From: Gordionus sp. m RMFG-2023
Lineage: Eukaryota; Nematomorpha; Gordioida; Chordodea; Parachordodidae
DNA length: 64,000 bases
Assembly (NCBI RefSeq): GCF_954871325.1
Contig: NC_088778.1
Coordinates: forward strand, 12,099,882-12,163,881
Direction of reading: 5' to 3'
Position 1 is the stretch's first letter; each line of letters opens with the position of its first letter. The notes beneath the pieces were generated by a model. The model saw only the letters and a list, made by a program, of their open reading frames with translations. It was not told where the DNA came from and made no database searches. Shown in pieces: positions 47,396 to 61,345 of the stretch. A program made the translations under genes and the position numbers.

Positions 47396-47542
47396 TAAAC
47401 ACTTGTATTTAAATTGAGTTTTTTAAAAATCGTTAAAAATGAATTATCAATATTCCCAAATATTGTTCCCAATTCTAGGAATATGATAATATTTTCTCCA
47501 TTTTTAGCGATTTTTTAAAACTAGATTTAAACATAAGTGTTC
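47396..47542. repeat. hairpin-forming repeat of about 147 bases
   Basis: Arms of about 50 bases: TAAACACTTGTATTTAAATT on the left pairs with AGATTTAAACATAAGTGTT on the right, and GTTAAAAATG with CATTTTTAGC further in. Likely a small MITE. No target duplication was recognised. Confidence 0.55.
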
Positions 47543-47553
47543 TTCATAGCATT

Positions 47554-48008
47554 AATATTATTTTCAATATTACTTTTAAAATTTTCTAGGAGATATAAAC
47601 GAGATTCCTAATTTTTAAGGATTTTTATTTTAGCAATTTAGAATGTGTAGCCCGATCCTTAAAATAAAATTTGAATCAAAGCTGTATATAATAATTTTTG
47701 AGCTAGATGAGTTTATGTGAAAGTTGATTTTCTAGCCCAGTCCAAACATGGTTTGTTTCATTATTATTCAAGAATTATATTATAAAATTAAAAATTACAA
47801 TAAATAATTAATATTAACATTTCATTTTATCATAATATTTTATAAATTATTATCTGGATGTTAAACATGCTTAAAATTAACCACTCATCTTCTATTTATA
47901 AATTTTATCCAAACATGCTAAAAAATAATTATTTCAATCCTTTCACATTTTAACAATTTTGAGAAAAATTGGTTCAATAGATAAAAAGTTGAAGGGCGGT
48001 GACCTGGC
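47554..48008. other. no gene seen
   Basis: AT-rich spacer up to the hobo-like element. Confidence 0.45.
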
Positions 48009-48471
48009 CAGTTGGCTAGAGAACTGCACGGGCTGTCCGTAGCCCGACCCGACCCGGCCCGACCCGACCCGAGCCTCGGGCTCGGGTCGGGTTCGGACAT
48101 CAAAAAAAAATTTCTCGGGTTTCGGGCTCGGGTCGGGTTGTAAAAGCTGTCCGACCCGAAAACCCGACCCGACCCGACCCGAAAATATATATAATAATAT
48201 TAATATCTTAAATAGTTAGTATAATTTATAATATTAATTATAAAATCATATTATTTAATATTTATCACATTTTAGGATTAAAATGTCAATCATATTAACA
48301 TGCCATGTCATTATTAATTATTATTTTATAAACCTAACAACCGGATACCAAACTATTTTATTACTAAATTGTGTTTCTCGTAAATTACAAGATAAGACAT
48401 ATTTTATGTAAGTTTTATTTATTATTTAACTAGCCTATACATTGTCTTTTTTAACATTTGTTTTAACCCTT

Positions 48472-48541
48472 CACTACAAAGGTAGAAAAAACTCCCTTAA
48501 CTACAAAGGTAGAAAAAACTCCCTTAACTACAAAGGTGGGG
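48472..48541 (+). repeat. 27-base minisatellite, about 2.5 units
   Basis: ACTACAAAGGTAGAAAAAAC followed by TCCCTTA is repeated twice and then begins a third time, inside the hobo-like element. Confidence 0.8.
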
Positions 48542-48948
48542 TCTATTTTACCCCAAATTTTGATTAGATATATCTCAAAACATATTAAAAATTGAGATCT
48601 AAAATTTTGAGTATATATTTAAAAAATATTGGAGATAATAAATACAAAATCTTAGATTAATATTTACTTCCAAAAAAAAGAGTTAGACAAATTTTCCTAA
48701 AATTACTGAAATAAAATTTTCTTTTTCAGTACTTCCTTTAATTATTTTATTATCACTAAATAAAATTCAAAAAATTCAAATTTTATTAAATCAATGTTGA
48801 ATAATGATAATTACATAAATTTTATAAAAAAATATCATATATCAAAAAAAATATTAATCATCAAATATGTAAAATTATTAAAAAATAATAATGTAAATAT
48901 ATATCTTAATATTATTATTGAATATTTTTTTCTTAAGAAACTACAGAG

Positions 48949-49266
48949 GTGGTAGATACGTTTTTGGACTTCTCTCTATGGGAGGCTGACAATGCGTATT
49001 CTGATGCTAGCGCCGAAGTTGACGAGCTAAAAAAATATCTAGATCCGAAATTATGTGTTGATGACGATAATATTTTAAAATGGTGGAAAACAAACCATTA
49101 TGAGTTTCCAAATTTAAGTATTTTAGCTCTTAAATTCCTGGCTATCCCTGCTTCGTCGGCTAGCAGTGAAAGGGCGTTTTCAGCTGCTGGTAGGGCCTTT
49201 GAGGAGAGAAGGACTCGTTTAAAGCCAGATAAACTGGCTGGACGCCTCTTTATTTATATATCATAA
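48949..49266 (+). pseudogene. hobo-like transposase C-terminal (hATC) part
   Basis: 105 codons with ILKWWKTNHYEFPNLSILAL then FLAIPASSASSERAFSAAG and RRTRLKPDKLAGRLFIY. WW...YP.L..LA..FL.IPA.SA.SERxFS is the hAT dimerisation domain, which lets transposase form the active multimer. The catalytic core upstream is absent. The frame is well kept, suggesting fairly recent loss of activity. Confidence 0.8.
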
Positions 49267-49799
49267 TTATTCACTTTGTGATAATTTTGATAATGATATT
49301 GATGAGGTCAATATATAATATAATATGTTCATTATATTTTTTATATATTTATTAACTTTTACATCATACCTATATTCGCATTAATGATGCTTATTATATA
49401 ATCGTTATAATTTTTAAATTCGCTTGTATATTAATCGTTTTATAATATTTTTTACAAATTTTAAAAATGCAACTTAATATATATCTTGAATAGATTATGG
49501 CCGTCAAATAAACTTTTATTTAAGGTGGCTGAACTGAATAAATACACATAAATTTTTTTTGGTTATTATAATATTAAAACTTAAATTGCAAAATTTTATT
49601 CGGGTCGGGCTCGGGTCGGGTCGGGTTGGATTAAAAAATGTGTGCTCGGGCTCGGGTCGGGCTCGGACAAAAAAAATTTTAAATTCGGGCTCGGGTCGGG
49701 CTCGGGTTGCGAAAAAATTACTTTGCAGTTCTCTACAGTTGGCAAACATGGCCATCCACTTCTCCCCTACATAATTTTTATTCTGAATATTACTATTAT

Positions 49800-50680
49800 A
49801 ATTTTAGACTGACCCTAGTCAGATCAAAATCGCCACCTACTTATTGATAATTTTTTTACGTTCCCAAGGTCGAGTAGGAATGTTCCAATTATATAATGGC
49901 ACTTTTTTTCCTTGTCTTTCTTCCTGGCAACGCTTGCAGCATTTAACGAAATATTAAATTAATTTTTAATTCTCTGATTTGATCTTGAAATTTTTTTTGT
50001 AAGCTCATTTAATTTTGCTTCTCTACCCCCAATCGGGATAAATCGTCTGCACATTTGTTTGATTTCCGGGTCAATGACTTATTTCGTAGTCGTTATTCAA
50101 TAGCTTCGTCGCCCATCATATTAAAACATTTATTTTTATTATATCTCTTTTTCACTATCACCTACGATATATTGCAATGGTTTAACCAATATAAAATGCC
50201 TTCCGTAAATATATTGTTGAAATTTATCGATTGCGAACATTACAGCTAACGCCTACCAATCAATAGTAGCCTAATTCTTTTCAGCCATCGAAAGTGTTCT
50301 TGAAGCATATGCAATTGGTTTACCTGGCCAGTAAAGCAAACAAGGCTCCTAGACTATCCTGAAATCACGACAGGAACATTGGCTGAGTAAAGAAATTGTA
50401 CCCTCTTATAATATATTTTTAACTTTATTAAATATTTTATTTACTTGAGCCACCAAAATCAACTAGCATTTTTCTCATTAGTCAGTGTAAAGGCGTCCAA
50501 ACAGAATACAAATTATATATATATATGACTCATAGTAATTAACCATCCCAAGAACCGAACTTAATTCTTTCACATTTGGCCAATTTTTTACTGCAACTAT
50601 CTTATCTTCTGTCTAGTGAATTTCGAATTCATCAATTAAATGATCTAAATATGTAACCTTCAATTTTTATATTTGTTATA
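49800..50680 (-). mobile_element. Ty3/Gypsy pol fossil, broken
   Basis: Minus-strand pieces show the end of the reverse transcriptase (VTYLDHLID, then AVKNWPNV), RNase H-like segments, and near 49855-49950 an integrase zinc-binding stretch (CCKRCQE). Higher GC than its flanks. Clearly broken in many places and older than the element at 14507. No LTRs were recognised. Confidence 0.6.
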
Positions 50681-50832
50681 TATGACAATATATGAAGTGA
50701 TAATTAAAAAAAGAAATTCAAGACATTTTATTTTTCATACATTTATTTTTTAATTATGATTAGTTAATTTTAAATACTTTTAATTTAATTTTGATATTAT
50801 TAATGTACAGAATAAAATTTACAAATATAAAA

Positions 50833-51125
50833 ATGGTGTCTTATGACAAAAAACAAAAGACTACAAGTTCAACTTCAAACTCTGGGGTGTGCGGCACAAC
50901 AATAGAAGATGTAATGATGATTGATGGAAAAAGTAAGAGTAAAAGAGATAAATATTGTGGTATAATAAGTCAAATTATGGTATGTCTATTGATAGGAATG
51001 AAACTTAACAATTAATTTTGATGAATATATTTACATTGAAACATTAATTATAAATATATTTTTTCTATATGATATAGGGATATTAGAAAAGAAATAGTGG
51101 TAAAATTATAGAAAAATTGATATAA
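50833..51125 (+). CDS. candidate host gene, two exons, unknown function
   Basis: Exon 50833-50979 reads MVSYDKKQKTTSSTSNSGVC then GTTIEDVMMIDGKSKSKRDK and YCGIISQIM, 49 codons ending at a strong donor ATG|GTATGT. A possible acceptor (GATATTAG) at 51086 gives a second exon 51087-51125 (KRNSGKIIEKLI, stop) in frame through a 107-base intron. The Ser/Thr-rich start and conserved-looking CGII segment suggest a real first exon, but I do not recognise it, and the second exon is only one option; the gene may continue elsewhere. Confidence 0.3.
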
Positions 51126-51289
51126 CATTACTATAATTGTTCTGGTAAAACAATAGAATAAGTGTATATAGTGCAGATAAACCTGAATTAAATGGTGATA
51201 AATTTAGAAGAATACGGAAATTCCAATAAGGAAAAAAAATAAAGAATTATTTAACTAAATTTTAGGAATAACTTAAAACTTTGATAAAA

Positions 51290-51860
51290 AAATTAAGAGG
51301 GATTATAACTTTATTAGGATTTCTTTTATAAAATTTAGTAATTGTATATTTACTGGGGGTGCGTAGTTTAGTCAAAAAATGAAGTAAGTGTTTTTAAGTT
51401 ATAAATAATTTATAAACTTAATATTAACATTTTTTGATTCCTTTTAATGATCTTAATATGAGTATGCTTTAATTTTTTATGAATTAAGCCTCTTTGATAA
51501 GGACGCTTAATTTAGTCAAAAAAAATGTGTTTTTCAATAGCCCATGTTATAAAAAGTTTTAAAATATAATATTAACAATTTTTGATTCCTTTTAATAAGC
51601 TAAATATAATTCTGGGTTCATTTTTTATAAATTAAGCTTCTTTGATAGGGGGCGCGTAGTTTAGTCATGTAAAAAAAAATATTTTTTAAATTTTACCATG
51701 TTACCACTTTTTTTTAAATAAAAAAAACATTTTTTAACTCATCTTATAAAGCTAAATACGATTCTATATTAATATAATTAAGCTTCTTTGATAGGAGGTG
51801 CGTAGTTTTCGGGGAGGCGTATTTTAGTCATTCCCCTTTCGATAATAAGTTTATTTATTT
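51290..51860 (+). repeat. four tandem units of about 145 bases
   Basis: Each unit contains TTTGATAGGGGGTGCGTAGT-like sequence followed by TTAGTCA and later TTTTTGATTCCTTTTAAT. The GCGTAGTTT or equivalent core falls near 51361, 51507, 51653 and 51801. Divergence between units is considerable, so the array is not recent. Confidence 0.75.
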
Positions 51861-51983
51861 AAAAAATAAGGCTCCTTTTAAATCATTTTTTAATTTATGA
51901 TAAAATAATTTTGTTCCTTTTTTTAAAATGGCTTTATTACATATATCCTTCTATAAATCTTCAGCATCCTCTGTTCAGTAATT

Positions 51984-52363
51984 TTATTTTATTGTAAAAT
52001 TTTTCAATTTGATGGAAGCTGAATTTTTATCATAATGAATGTTCTTAATCATATCAGAAAGCTTAAAATAATTATCAATATTATATTTTTAAAAGGTAGA
52101 TAAAATGAAGGACTAGGGCAACATTCGCCTAAAACTAAAAGGGAAAAGGTATATCTGTCATGTGTAGTAATTGGGGGAGCATTACAAAAATTTCTTTGAA
52201 TTTCTTTGATATATGCCTAAATAAAAATATTTATCAAATATATTACCAACATATTAACCTGATACTGGCATAGTGTACCATTCAAACCCTTGAACATTTT
52301 GGATGTCCTTAGAACTATCTCCCCCTGAATTTTATTTTGGACAATAATATTATATTTCTCCAT
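51984..52363 (-). CDS. candidate host gene, three small exons, unknown function
   Basis: Minus-strand exons 52363-52259 (MEKYNIIVQNKIQGEIVLRT then SKMFKGLNGTLCQYQ), 52216-52136 (AYIKEIQRNFCNAPPITTHD then RYTFSLL) and 52061-51984 (LSDMIKNIHYDKNSASIKLK then NFTIK, stop). The introns are 42 and 74 bases with GT...AG and all junctions are in phase, 87 residues in total. The first exon is coiled-coil-like and its frame extends upstream through KIKKLENQ, so the true start may be farther. An open stretch at 52885-53103 on the same strand (GCGLQTLFEIIEHIAKIRVL) could belong to it. I do not recognise the protein. Confidence 0.4.
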
Positions 52364-53931
52364 TTGATTTTCCAGTTTTTTTATTTTGTATAAAATAAAA
52401 ATGTAATTTTATAAAAACAAAAATATATTACTATATTTTGTGTCAATTCTCTTGTTTGCATTATAAATGTATAAAACCTTTGCTTAAATGAATTAATTGA
52501 AAATTTAAATGTATATATATATTTCTCAACGCGATATTGCTGCTATTAAGCCTCTCCATTAATGCAGTATCCCCTGATCTTTAAATTTTACAGGAACAAA
52601 AAAATATCTTGATTATTATTATCGAAATTTAATTACTGGATCAAAATGACTACGTGATTATAGCCCTGCAATCTTATACAGGATTACCTCAATGGTTATT
52701 TTTATTTTACATCTATTTTCTTGTGATCAATATGTGATAAGATGGGAATCATATCCAAGTTTTGAATTAATTCTTTTATGGAAATCACGAGTTTATAACT
52801 TATGATAATTTACTTTTTGATGGTTGTCTTGTCAAATATTTCCCCTGCATCTTTGTACCTATTGAATAGAGTTTTAAAAGAGTGTTAAGGATAATTAAAA
52901 AAATTTTCAGCATATTTTGGGCAAAATAAGACACGTATCTTTGCGATATGCTCTATTATCTCGAATAGAGTTTGCAAGCCACAACCATCTTGTATAGCGA
53001 TTTTAAAATTTTTAATTTCTATTATCACAAATAGTTTGTGGATAATGATAATTAGGGGGTAGAATATAAATCTATTATTATTGAATAAACACTTATCATA
53101 CATTTTAATACCTTTTTAAGAAGTAATGCTCCTTCTAAAGCTAATATAGTATATTTATTTAAAAATCTTATGGATATGTGCTCTAGTTTTCTATAAATTG
53201 TGAAATTTATAAAATATTATCAATAATATAACACCACATAAATAAGTTTACCAATGAAATAAAATTGATCACCATCTATTATTTAGTTTAGCTAATCTTT
53301 TAATGACTCTATCCTGACTTCCATATAAGTATATATCATTAATCTTCTTTATTTGTAGCTCCATTATTAGCATTAATTAGAGATGAGATTTTAAAAACGA
53401 AAGTAAGTAAAATAAAATATTTTAAGAATGATCTTCTTTACATTTTTGATTTTTTGTAAGACTAGGATCCTGAATGTCATCATCATCAATATTGTGTAAA
53501 AAATTTCCTTATATCTATATTTAAAAGCCAAAAATGTGGAATCATTAACGGAAAATTTAGAAATGATAGATAAATATTATATCATGGAAAATTTGAAATC
53601 GGAATTAATTCATAGAATAATTTAGTAGATGAATGTGATAAATAAATATAATTAAAAATATATTTAATAAAAAATAAGAATGTATAATAAAATACAAGTT
53701 AATATAAAGCAATAATATATTTAAAAAATATTTAAATATTTCTGGCTTCGGCATATTTTGCTTTGCCCACACCCCCTTCACGCTGCTTACCCCAATTTCT
53801 TAATAATCTGGTTTATAATTTTTAAATGAGGAATTATTTAGTATTTCTGAAGGAAAACATATAAAAAGAGCTCAAAAGCTAGGGAAATAAATAAATTTAA
53901 ATTATTAATATTGAAGGAAATAGAAGAGACT
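52364..53931. other. no firm gene
   Basis: Possible upstream exons of the preceding gene on the minus strand (see 52885-53103) and an acidic minus-strand frame end near 53437-53510 (NIDDDDIQDPSLTKNQKCKE). Neither can be tied to a family. The rest is AT-rich. Confidence 0.3.
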
Positions 53932-53939
53932 CTGGTATC

Positions 53940-54495
53940 CAGCGTCTATATGACAGGATTTTCCCTGGATGCAAACCCCTTCTAAAATCTTTGCCTACCC
54001 CCCTCTAAAAAATTCCCGATTATTATTTTTACCTTTTTAATTTTTTGATAATCTTTTCAGAGAATTTATAAAGGATAACTTAAATTAATCTATCTCTACT
54101 ACCAACTATCTATATTATGTGAATATATTTATATTTTAGAATAAATAAATTCAATTAAAACCCCCATTATTTACAATGAATTAATTATTATGGCAATGAG
54201 CTTGCTGAAATAACTAAACCTTTTAAATTACATTTAAAAGGATAGCAGAAAGTTTTATTTGGAAAACAATGTGTATGATTGTTTGCAATATATAGATTTG
54301 GTCGATGAATTGTATTATAATAATGATAAAAGTATTAAATTTTACAGCAATAAATTTTGTTCTATTTCATCTAAAAATTTAATAGATAGCCCCCCAAAAA
54401 ATATATCTTACCCCCACTAAAGCAGTCTACCCCCTACCCCCCTTCAAAAAATAGGATGTAAACTGTTCCTACCCATCCCACTCATCTAGACGCTG
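53940..54495. mobile_element. 556-base hAT-type MITE, intact ends
   Basis: Inverted ends CAGCGTCTATATGA and CAGCGTCTAGATGA, flanked by a perfect 8-base duplication CTGGTATC (53932-53939, 54496-54503). Subterminal TACCCCC clusters lie at both ends. It has no coding capacity. The right half of another copy is at 9061-9416. Confidence 0.9.
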
Positions 54496-54503
54496 CTGGT
54501 ATC

Positions 54504-55322
54504 AATAAAAATCAATTCATTAATGCCTTAATAAACAATATGCAAAATAAGTTAATAGATGCTAATTTTAAAATATCTAGTACTTACAAATACTATATTA
54601 AATTATACTGTTTTATATGAATATATTATATCATATCTGATATAATATATTCATAAATAAAATAATTGACCAGAATAGCCTCATATTTGTGAAGAAAAGC
54701 TAATTAAACGATTTTGTTTCTAATTGAAGCTCCATGTGGATCTCGCACTAAATGTAATGGGGGAATATATTGATTACTTTAGTGAAAGTAATAAATGTCC
54801 CCATGATTTGAAAGAGTTTAAAAGGGGTATTGACACCATTTCGTATATTATTGCTGTATATTTTAGTCAAAATAATATTATGTAATTCTGGAAATTTTGC
54901 TTATAGATGGCAGAATGGTTTGGACCTTTTACTAAAATCTATAAAAAAAAAACTGACTGAGTTAAATTATTATCTAAATATTAAAGATTCTATATTTTGC
55001 CCTTATAAAATGTTAAACCTTTTATTTTTATTACAATAAGAATATTATTTTTGTTGCCTTAATAATTTTCTTATTTTTATTTTGTTATATTCAAATTATG
55101 TTTATTCTATCTTTCATTTTTTATATATTAATTGTGGAAATTATAAGAAAAGATTTTATACACTTTTCTTTTTTAATTTAAAAAAATAAAAAAATGGAAA
55201 TAAATCTCTAAATTAAAGAAACTCTTATAGATTTACATTTACGCTGCTATGTAGCACTACTAATCAATAATTATAAATAACATTTGCTGGTATCACATCT
55301 ATCCTAAAATTAATGGAAAAAA
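54504..55322. other. upstream region of YY1
   Basis: AT-rich sequence without a supported gene. It presumably holds the YY1 promoter and 5' UTR; no motif was confidently placed. Confidence 0.4.
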
Positions 55323-56757
<1,435 letters not shown>

Positions 56758-59119
56758 CTACACCCACATACTATATTGTATATATTACCCTTTAAGGTTC
56801 TGGTTTGAATAATTTTAAATCTGCTAGGTGTGAGATTTTAAAATATTGTACTTCAATATCAGAATTTTTGAAACCTAAAACCAACATGTGATTCTTTCAA
56901 AAAATATATTCATTAAGAATTACTCTGTAAAGCTGAATTTAATATGCATTGCATAATTTTAATTTATTAGTTTAGAATATCTAAATTGATGTTCATTTTA
57001 TACTATTGTATAATAATAATTTCGTTACATGAATTTTGGCATTTATGTACTTCATTAATTAGATTACTTTGTATATTTCTTTTAAATTATCATTAAATCA
57101 AGTATATATGTTGTTAATTTATTTATGACTTGGTTTAAACACAATGGAGCCTAATGTGAATGCATGTTTTTATTACTCTGATTATAATTTCTAAATCAAA
57201 ATAAATTTTAATTATTCCAATTAATCTCTCGTCTTTGAATTTTGTTAATCAAAAATTCACAATATTTTCTAAACAATTTTCATTTTACCAGTTAACTAAA
57301 AGAACACATTTAATAAATGTAACCTTAGAAATTATTAGTTATTGTTTATTTTTTATTAATATATTTTAACAAATTATAAATATATAGTCAATTTATAATA
57401 TTTTTTTAATAAAAAAATATATAATGTTGACACAGATCTTGATTCATATGGTGATATTTTAATTATTTAAATATTAATTTCCATTGTTTTTGGTATAAGT
57501 CAGCCCACACAAATTTTTTTATTGTGCTTTTTTTGCCGGGCCCAGTCTGTAAACATATTTTGTAAAAATTGTCCAACCTGGCCCATAATAATTTGCTATG
57601 AAAGAAAACAACATAATTGCTTAATTATCAGTTTTTAAACATTTTCAAAACTTTGACTAAACTTGTAAACCAAAAATTTTTTTGGACCATGCACAAGATA
57701 AAAAAATTTAAAGTGCATTATTTATGTTCAAAATTTATTGAAAAGAATAATTTTGTAAAATTAGAGATATATTGCATACAGGTTTATGTCTGGTACTAGA
57801 CCCAAATTTTTAGTTCTTTTGCTATCAGGTAAACTTATATAATGGACTTCTTTTCAGAGCAAATATATTTTAGAAAGATATAATGATACAGGATATGTAT
57901 AAGAATCATATTACTATGGTCTAATGCATAATTAGATTTTCAGGCTTACTTTGAGGGAATTTATGAATGTCCAACTGTCAGTCCCCTGCTTTATAACAGC
58001 AATAGATTTTCTATCACATACTAACTCGGAATTAACTAAAATGATAAAATAGAAAAATTGAATGAATACAAATGTATAACACTTCTGGCAAATGAACTCT
58101 GCAGACATTTGGGTTCCACTTCAGATTCTTGGCACAATTGAAAAAGAAATGAACCAAGTATGGATAAATTTTTCCGGAATGCTCTTTGTCAAAAGAATAT
58201 CACACAAATTTTGGGGATACTAATCCAATTATTACTTATACTTCATAAACATGGTCATGCAAAGAATCAGACAAGAGACCTTATAGCCTATTCAAAAACA
58301 AATATGATTTACAAATATAAAAAATGTTCCATTTTATACAATTTGTATAGTTACAAATAGTAAGTTACTCAATCCATTTAAAATAATCAACATTTTTGAA
58401 TAGGGTTACCTACAGAATAGTGATAATTATTATAAAAATATGACTGGGGTAACTAAAAGGGATTAGACACGAAATATAAATTACTAGGAAGATTTAAAGG
58501 TCATAAAAGCAACATAGTAAATAGACGAAGATGGTATTTGGCATATAATGAGGTTGCCTGAATATATGTCGGAAATTTTTTTTTTAGTTAAAAAGTAGAT
58601 AGGCCACAAAACCTCGATTGATCCATAAAGTATAGGGCAACATTGCCAAATATAAATTAAATAAAAAGGATTGCATGAATAACTTAAATTGGGAAAAGAA
58701 ATTGCATTTACCATCCAAAAAGATGAAAGCGAAAAAAGAAAAAAAATAAAATATTTATAATTTGGATTAATACCACCTTATATGGTCCTGCAAGGTCGGT
58801 CAAAATGGCTTGCAGTAGGCATCAATCAAATTCAAGAAAATATTAATAGTATATTTTCATCATATTCTTTCGTTTTTGCATGATTGAAACAATTTATTAT
58901 AAATGAATTTTATAGCTTATAGCTAAGAGATGTTTTCAAAAAATAAGAAAAGGGGAAATATATTTTGTAATAAATAGATTGAAATAGATAATCATTATTA
59001 AAGTTATCACTAAATATTTAAAATGAATGCTTAACATTATAGTAGAGAATAAAATAAATATTTTGAGCTTGAAATTTTTTCATATAATATATGCTTTTAT
59101 AAAATCTGGGCCATGACTA
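56758..59119. other. spacer with worn repeats, no firm gene
   Basis: AATAAA near 57200 may end the YY1 transcript. 57500-57790 has GCCGGGCCCAGTC and CCTGGCCCA, a worn CAGAGACC-type element. Plus-strand open stretches at 57945-58020 (after TTTTCAG: YFEGIYECPTVSPLLYNSN) and 58160-58360 cannot be assigned. Confidence 0.35.
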
Positions 59120-61345
59120 GACCTGTGCACCGATGAAACTATCGGTGGTTGGTGTAAGTTTTATAAATCTAATCGGCAGCCATTGGCGCACCGCGTTTTA
59201 GCCGCCGTCAAAATTAGCACACTTACATATTTTTTAATAAATATGTAAATTTTAAATTTATAATTGAATTTTTTTAAGAAAACATAAAATACATTAAAGA
59301 ATATCTATATTTACATCTTTTTCGAAAATAAAACGAATTAAAAAAGCTCGATTCTAATTTTATAGATATCATATAAAAACTATTTTATTTAAATTTGCCG
59401 GACATAAGGATAATCTCCTTGAATTCAACGTCAACCCAGCGGTAGAGAAAACTTTTTCACTAAGTGTGCTAGTTGCCCCAACACAAAGTTTATTTTTTGG
59501 CTAGCATGAAAAACTTCGGAAATTTTCTCCCAAAAAATTTAGAACATGGTTTTAAGTCATTTAAAGTGGGATCATAATTTGTGCTTGTTGTATTGTAGAA
59601 TGTTTATTGCTAAGTTTGTCAAATAATTTGTACTTGATATTTCCTTATGTTTTTTAATCTCTATATTTACTAATCTAATATCATCATGCTCTATAATAAA
59701 ATGTTTATCAATAAATACTTACTGTTTTACCACAATTTTTTATTTTGAAATAAGTCTTGAAAAGTAGTCAAGACCTTGATAATTTTTGAAATAAAAAAGT
59801 AAATTAAAATATTGCTTGTAGATCGCAAACAGGAAATTCTAAGGCAAGTTTTTAAATATATTTCCTTAAGTGAAGTAATCATTTGCTACTAAATGCTTTC
59901 CATTTTACTTCTTAAAAATAATGCCTTCAATGTTGGCCTTTTTTGTGAAGATAGAAATTCAACTGTTTAATAGTTCCTTTACAAGATCCGATTGGTAGTT
60001 TGAAAGTTTGTGATAATGTTTTCCAATTCTTTTCATAACATTATTCATTAAAATTTTATTATTTCCATATATGGTTTCGAGCACATTTATATAAAAAAAT
60101 CTGAAAAATCATCTTTATTTTTAGGAAAACTTATTAGATCACCTTCACAAAAATAATTATATCCTCATCCATTTTTATAATATTTATATAAGAATACATT
60201 CTGAATTCATGTTTTTATCTTTATATGTTTTTTTTAGATTTGAGCTGTTAGAAATCGAGGTTAGGGCACAACCTACACTTACAAATGTTAGTGCCCTTGA
60301 TTTTCTTAATTGGTGTAAAAAATGTTTCATAATGGGGTTAGGGCAGAGTTAAATCATCTTCATCTGAAGAAATAAGTATTATTAACATATATCCTTTATA
60401 AATAAATTACAATATTGGAGAATATAAATTAACAACAATCTTGACTGTAAAAAATTAAGCACAGAAATGTAACATAAAATAAAAATAATAAATTTTGGTA
60501 ATTGATATGAAATAAAAACTTGGCTTAATATTTATATAATTTATAAAAAATATTCCATATTTTTAAGAAAAAATTTTAAGTAACGAGTAATGTTTTGAGT
60601 AACCTTTATTCAAAAAAGTTACTCGTTATCTTTTGAACCACTTTACTTTATACAACCCGGATATTTTTGACTGATTGTTTAATTTTAATAGAGAGTCAAA
60701 AAATATAAACCTATGGTAGCCTTGGGGACCTAAGAATCCTTAAGTATAAATTACTGAAAATCTGGCAGATGTGAATCTACTTTAAATCTGATTACGGTTA
60801 GATTAGACAGGAAACCAATTTGAGAATGATCAATTATATTTTAGGTTATGTAATTAGTTAATCCTTAAATATATGATAGTTAGCCTTTTAGATATTATTG
60901 TATAAAGTTTGTTGACACCTATATATATCCTTTTTTTCTTCTCATTTCATGATGACAATTTTTCTAAAATTTATATAATATAAAAATTACATAGAAATAG
61001 TTTAACCTTCTGTAGAATATCATTAATCAGGTTAAATCTTAAAGTTCTCGTTTAAAGTTAGCTCTTTCCCACTTAATAAATTTATGTCATGATAATTACC
61101 TTCCAGTTCAAAAAAAGATTATACTAATATTTTTTTTATTTATATTACATACTAATTGTTTAAATCTTGATTTCCAAATCTTTTAGGGTGGCTATATTGG
61201 TTCCTAAAGATACAAATCTATATATTTGACTTTAAATATAAATACCTTTAAAATATAAATTTTGCAAAACGTCAAATGTGCGAATTTGTGAACCGCAGTT
61301 ATTCTACAACGCTACACCGCAACGTGTAAATGGCCCTTCTGCAGG
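59120..61345 (-). mobile_element. hAT relic, probably with a second hAT inside
   Basis: Left end CTAGACCTGTGCACCGATG with GC-rich GGCGCACCGCG behind it, and a possible right end GCAGGTCTCTGA at about 61333. On the minus strand 59399-59490 reads GATSTLSEKVFSTAGLTLNS followed by RRLSLCPANL, a hATC domain. 59840-60220 carries further minus-strand coding pieces, while 60225-60560 and the TAACGAGTAA end at 60590-60650 match the hAT relic at 38521-39390, implying nesting. No target duplication was found. Confidence 0.45.

Larger units (their letters stand above)
48017..49735 (+). mobile_element. hobo-like hAT element, 1.7 kb
   Basis: Terminal inverted repeat TAGAGAACTGCA differs by one base from the 12-base CAGAGAACTGCA of Drosophila hobo. 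Flanked by a perfect 8-base duplication CAGTTGGC (48009-48016, 49736-49743). About 150 bases at each end consist of CCCGACCCGA / CGGGTCGGGC arrays, very GC-rich in this genome. Only the transposase C-terminus remains, so it is a deletion derivative. The sequence outside the CAGTTGGC copies is unrelated on the two sides. Confidence 0.9.

Noticed and set aside
47918-48103. Minus-strand Arg/Pro/Ser-rich frame
   Set aside because: It is a translation of the CCCGACCCGA subterminal array of the hobo-like element, not a gene; the same holds for 49516-49774.
53437-53540. Acidic minus-strand frame end (NIDDDDIQDPSLT) considered as a last exon
   Set aside because: No supported upstream exon or family match; left as a note within the spacer entry.
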